Positions 5,622 to 6,833 of a DNA stretch of 6,833 nucleotides are shown here, piece after piece; position 1 is the stretch's first letter, and each line of letters opens with the position of its first letter. The stretch is from Acidobacteriota bacterium (GTDB lineage: Bacteria > Acidobacteriota > Blastocatellia > RBC074), in assembly GCA_013140935.1 (NCBI GenBank), contig JABFSD010000631.1, positions 1 through 6,833 of the forward strand. The letters run 5' to 3'. Made by a program: the position numbers and the translations under genes. The notes under the pieces were generated by a model that worked only from the letters and a program-made list of their open reading frames with translations, ran no database searches and was not told the DNA's origin.

Positions 5622-6274
5622 GCGGCACCTCGCGTGAGAAAGAATTGTGCAACCAACTCACGTGCCGTCGCTGATTGCCAGTAATCGAGATGCCCTCCGT
5701 CGCATTGCGCCGCGACTGCGCCGCGATAGCTAAAACGGCTCAACGCATCGGCACGGCTTTGCACGGCGAAGATTTCGCGCAAGTCCAACGTGAACGGATG
5801 CCACAACACCGGCCCCAGTGCCGCGATGCTTACGATCTGGTTTTCAGGTTTCACCAGATGCGGCCAGGCGCAAGCCAATAACTGCAATCCGCAACTGCCG
5901 GTCACGATCAACAGCGATTCGTCGGTGCGATGAAAAAGCGGTTGCAAGGCGCGCGCGACGATGTGTTGCCAGCGCACTGAAGCAAGGCTCGCCGCAAACT
6001 GCCAACCGTTACGCCACGAAGCCGCCAGCAAGTTCGGCTCAACCTCTTCACGATTGAATTCAGCCCGATTGAATTCGGGATGATAAGGAAAGCCTGTGAA
6101 CAACGGCTCTGTGATGGGCGGAGCGACGGCGCGCAAAAAATCTGTTTGCACATCAGACAAGCGGCTGCTGCAAAAAGAACTCTGCCCTGTCAGCAAGACT
6201 GCGCGTGAACGCACGGAAGCCGCTGCCAGGCTGTGGCTGAAATCGAGCGCGTCTAATCGTGTCAGGTAACTCAT
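5618..6274 (-). CDS. Small alpha/beta-hydrolase-like protein of uncertain function
   Basis: This is a 218-residue protein started at the ATG at 6274, which has GGAAG five bases upstream (6280-6284). An open extension to 6394 would run across the divergent ketoacyl synthase start and is rejected. The fold hint comes from ESLLIVTGSCGLQLLA (119-134), a hydrophobic strand followed by T-G-S-C-G, resembling a nucleophile elbow with Ser127. Near the end, CDGGHLDYWQ (191-200) has His195 placed where an alpha/beta hydrolase has its catalytic histidine. The central acid is not clear, and the N-terminal oxyanion motif is weak. The protein is short for the superfamily. It heads the minus-strand operon, overlaps the glycosyltransferase start (TTGA) and is divergent from a FabH-like synthase, so a role in releasing or editing an acyl intermediate is a reasonable inference. 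A 15-bp tandem duplication gives EFNRA/EFNRE at 67-76. Confidence 0.7.
   Translation of the reverse strand: MSYLTRLDALDFSHSLAAASVRSRAVLLTGQSSFCSSRLSDVQTDFLRAVAPPITEPLFTGFPYHPEFNRAEFNREEVEPNLLAASWRNGWQFAASLASVRWQHIVARALQPLFHRTDESLLIVTGSCGLQLLACAWPHLVKPENQIVSIAALGPVLWHPFTLDLREIFAVQSRADALSRFSYRGAVAAQCDGGHLDYWQSATARELVAQFFLTRGAA
5628..5631 (-). promoter_or_regulatory. Ribosome binding site deciding the TTG start of the glycosyltransferase
   Basis: The minus strand reads GAGG with a six-base spacer before TTG at 5621. The downstream residues (SRIAFVTPPFAGH) are the normal GT1 N-terminus, so TTG is favoured over any alternative. Confidence 0.6.
6051..6076. repeat. Short tandem duplication (15-bp period) inside the small hydrolase-like gene
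   Basis: CGATTGAATTC occurs at 6051-6061 and again at 6066-6076. On the minus strand it encodes two consecutive copies of E-F-N-R-x. The period is a multiple of three, so the reading frame is kept. Confidence 0.7.
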
Positions 6275-6279
6275 CCGGT

Positions 6280-6284
6280 CTTCC
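6280..6284 (-). promoter_or_regulatory. Ribosome binding site for the small hydrolase-like gene
   Basis: The minus strand reads GGAAG, a five-base spacer, and ATG at 6274. It decides the start against the longer upstream-open frame. The 85-base gap 6275-6359 must also hold the divergent promoters of this operon and the ketoacyl synthase. No convincing -35/-10 pair stands out. Confidence 0.55.
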
Positions 6285-6359
6285 GTGTTATGCTTTTTCC
6301 AGTGCGGCAAAGAGAGCGGCATATTTTTTGGTAGTCCGCTCGCAAACCTATTCTGAACC

Positions 6360-6833
6360 ATGCAACGAAACATTCGCATTCTCGGCACGGGCAAATACTT
6401 GCCTGCGCGTTTGGTGACCAGTCGGGCGCTTGATCAACAATTGGGGTTGGCGGCGGGTACGATTGAACGCAAAGCCAAAATCATCAGCCGCCATTTTGTC
6501 GCCGCAGAAACCGCCGCCCAGATGGCCGCCGCTGCGGCGCGTGCCGCCGTCGCCGCCGCCGGACTCACGCTCAAAGACATTGATTGCCTCGTAGCGGCCA
6601 ATGCCACGATGGATCAGGGCATGCCTTACAACGCGGCGCTGCTGCACGGTGAGTTGCAACTCGACGAATTTCAAACGCCCGCGTTTGATGTGGGTACGAG
6701 TTGTTTGTCGTTTCTCACGGCGCTCGATGTCGTGTCATATCAAATTGCCGCAGGCCGCTATCGCCGCGCCTTGATTGCGTCGAGCGACATCGCTTCTTGC
6801 GGATTGGATTGGGGCATACTCGAATCCAGCGCG
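6360..6833 (+). CDS. FabH-like 3-oxoacyl-ACP synthase III family protein, N-terminal part (truncated by window edge)
   Basis: The plus strand is open from the ATG at 6360 to the window end, giving 158 residues without a stop. It starts RNIRILGTGKYLPARLVTS (3-21), matching the KAS III opening (I-x-G-x-G-x-Y-L-P). LKDIDCLVAANATMDQGMPY (71-90) follows, then the active-site segment FDVGTSCLSFLTALDV (109-124), where Cys115 is the acyl-accepting nucleophile. ALIASSDIAS (137-146) is also family-typical. The His and Asn catalytic residues would lie beyond the right edge. KAS III-type enzymes condense an acyl-CoA or acyl-CoA-like starter with malonyl-ACP. It need not be the housekeeping FabH: pairing with a divergent hydrolase and glycosyltransferase suggests a specialised acyl or polyketide pathway, and OleA-like or other KAS III relatives are alternatives. 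The ribosome binding site is weak. Ala-rich 52-68 reflects high GC. Confidence 0.88.
   Translation, partial: MQRNIRILGTGKYLPARLVTSRALDQQLGLAAGTIERKAKIISRHFVAAETAAQMAAAAARAAVAAAGLTLKDIDCLVAANATMDQGMPYNAALLHGELQLDEFQTPAFDVGTSCLSFLTALDVVSYQIAAGRYRRALIASSDIASCGLDWGILESSA

Noticed and set aside
6275..6394. 40-residue N-terminal extension of the small hydrolase-like protein
   Set aside because: It would overlap the divergent ketoacyl synthase start, and the ATG at 6274 has a good GGAAG site five bases upstream.

Overview
The window is about 57-60% GC and gene-dense. It looks like a chromosomal segment of an Acidobacteriota-type bacterium. This placement is an inference from two things: a secreted protein with a W-E-x-L-G-P motif after its signal peptide, and an Rpn/DUF4351-type nuclease of the kind common in Cyanobacteria and Acidobacteriota. 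No ribosomal RNA or other phylogenetic marker is present, so it stays tentative. No rRNA, tRNA, CRISPR array, transposase or integrase was recognised, and no stretch longer than about 90 bases lacks a gene.

Left part (1-1340, minus strand): a secreted alpha/beta-hydrolase-like protein (434-1327) is followed, 70 bases downstream, by the N-terminus of a large exported protein that runs off the left edge (1-363). The hydrolase start lies inside a 65-base perfect inverted repeat (1276-1340) whose arms are themselves palindromes. The repeat fills the gap to a divergent cytoplasmic alpha/beta hydrolase on the plus strand (1358-2218). It reads as almost the same 17-residue peptide on both strands, so the starts on both sides need care.

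Central and right part (2167-6274, minus strand): five genes are packed as an apparent operon. In transcription order they are a small alpha/beta-hydrolase-like protein, an MGT/GT1-type glycosyltransferase (TTG start, TTGA overlap), ribonuclease Z (22-base gap), an Rpn-family PD-(D/E)XK nuclease (ATGA overlap with rnz), and a 107-residue protein made only of the Rpn C-terminal (DUF4351-like) module. A FabH-like ketoacyl synthase (6360 to the right edge, plus strand) is divergent from this operon and is cut by the window end. Ketoacyl synthase, hydrolase and glycosyltransferase side by side suggest formation, release and glycosylation of an acyl or polyketide-type product, but the product cannot be read from this window.

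Most interesting signal: the rpn gene has a strong internal Shine-Dalgarno and in-frame ATG just before its C-terminal module (Met204). This is the arrangement known from E. coli rpn genes, where a short intragenic product acts as antitoxin to the full-length toxic nuclease. Immediately downstream sits a separate copy of exactly that short form, with its own strong Shine-Dalgarno. The two copies share 14 identical residues encoded with 9 synonymous codon differences. The locus may therefore be a toxin with an intragenic antitoxin plus a stand-alone second antitoxin, left by a 5'-truncated tandem duplication and translationally coupled to a housekeeping tRNA-processing gene.
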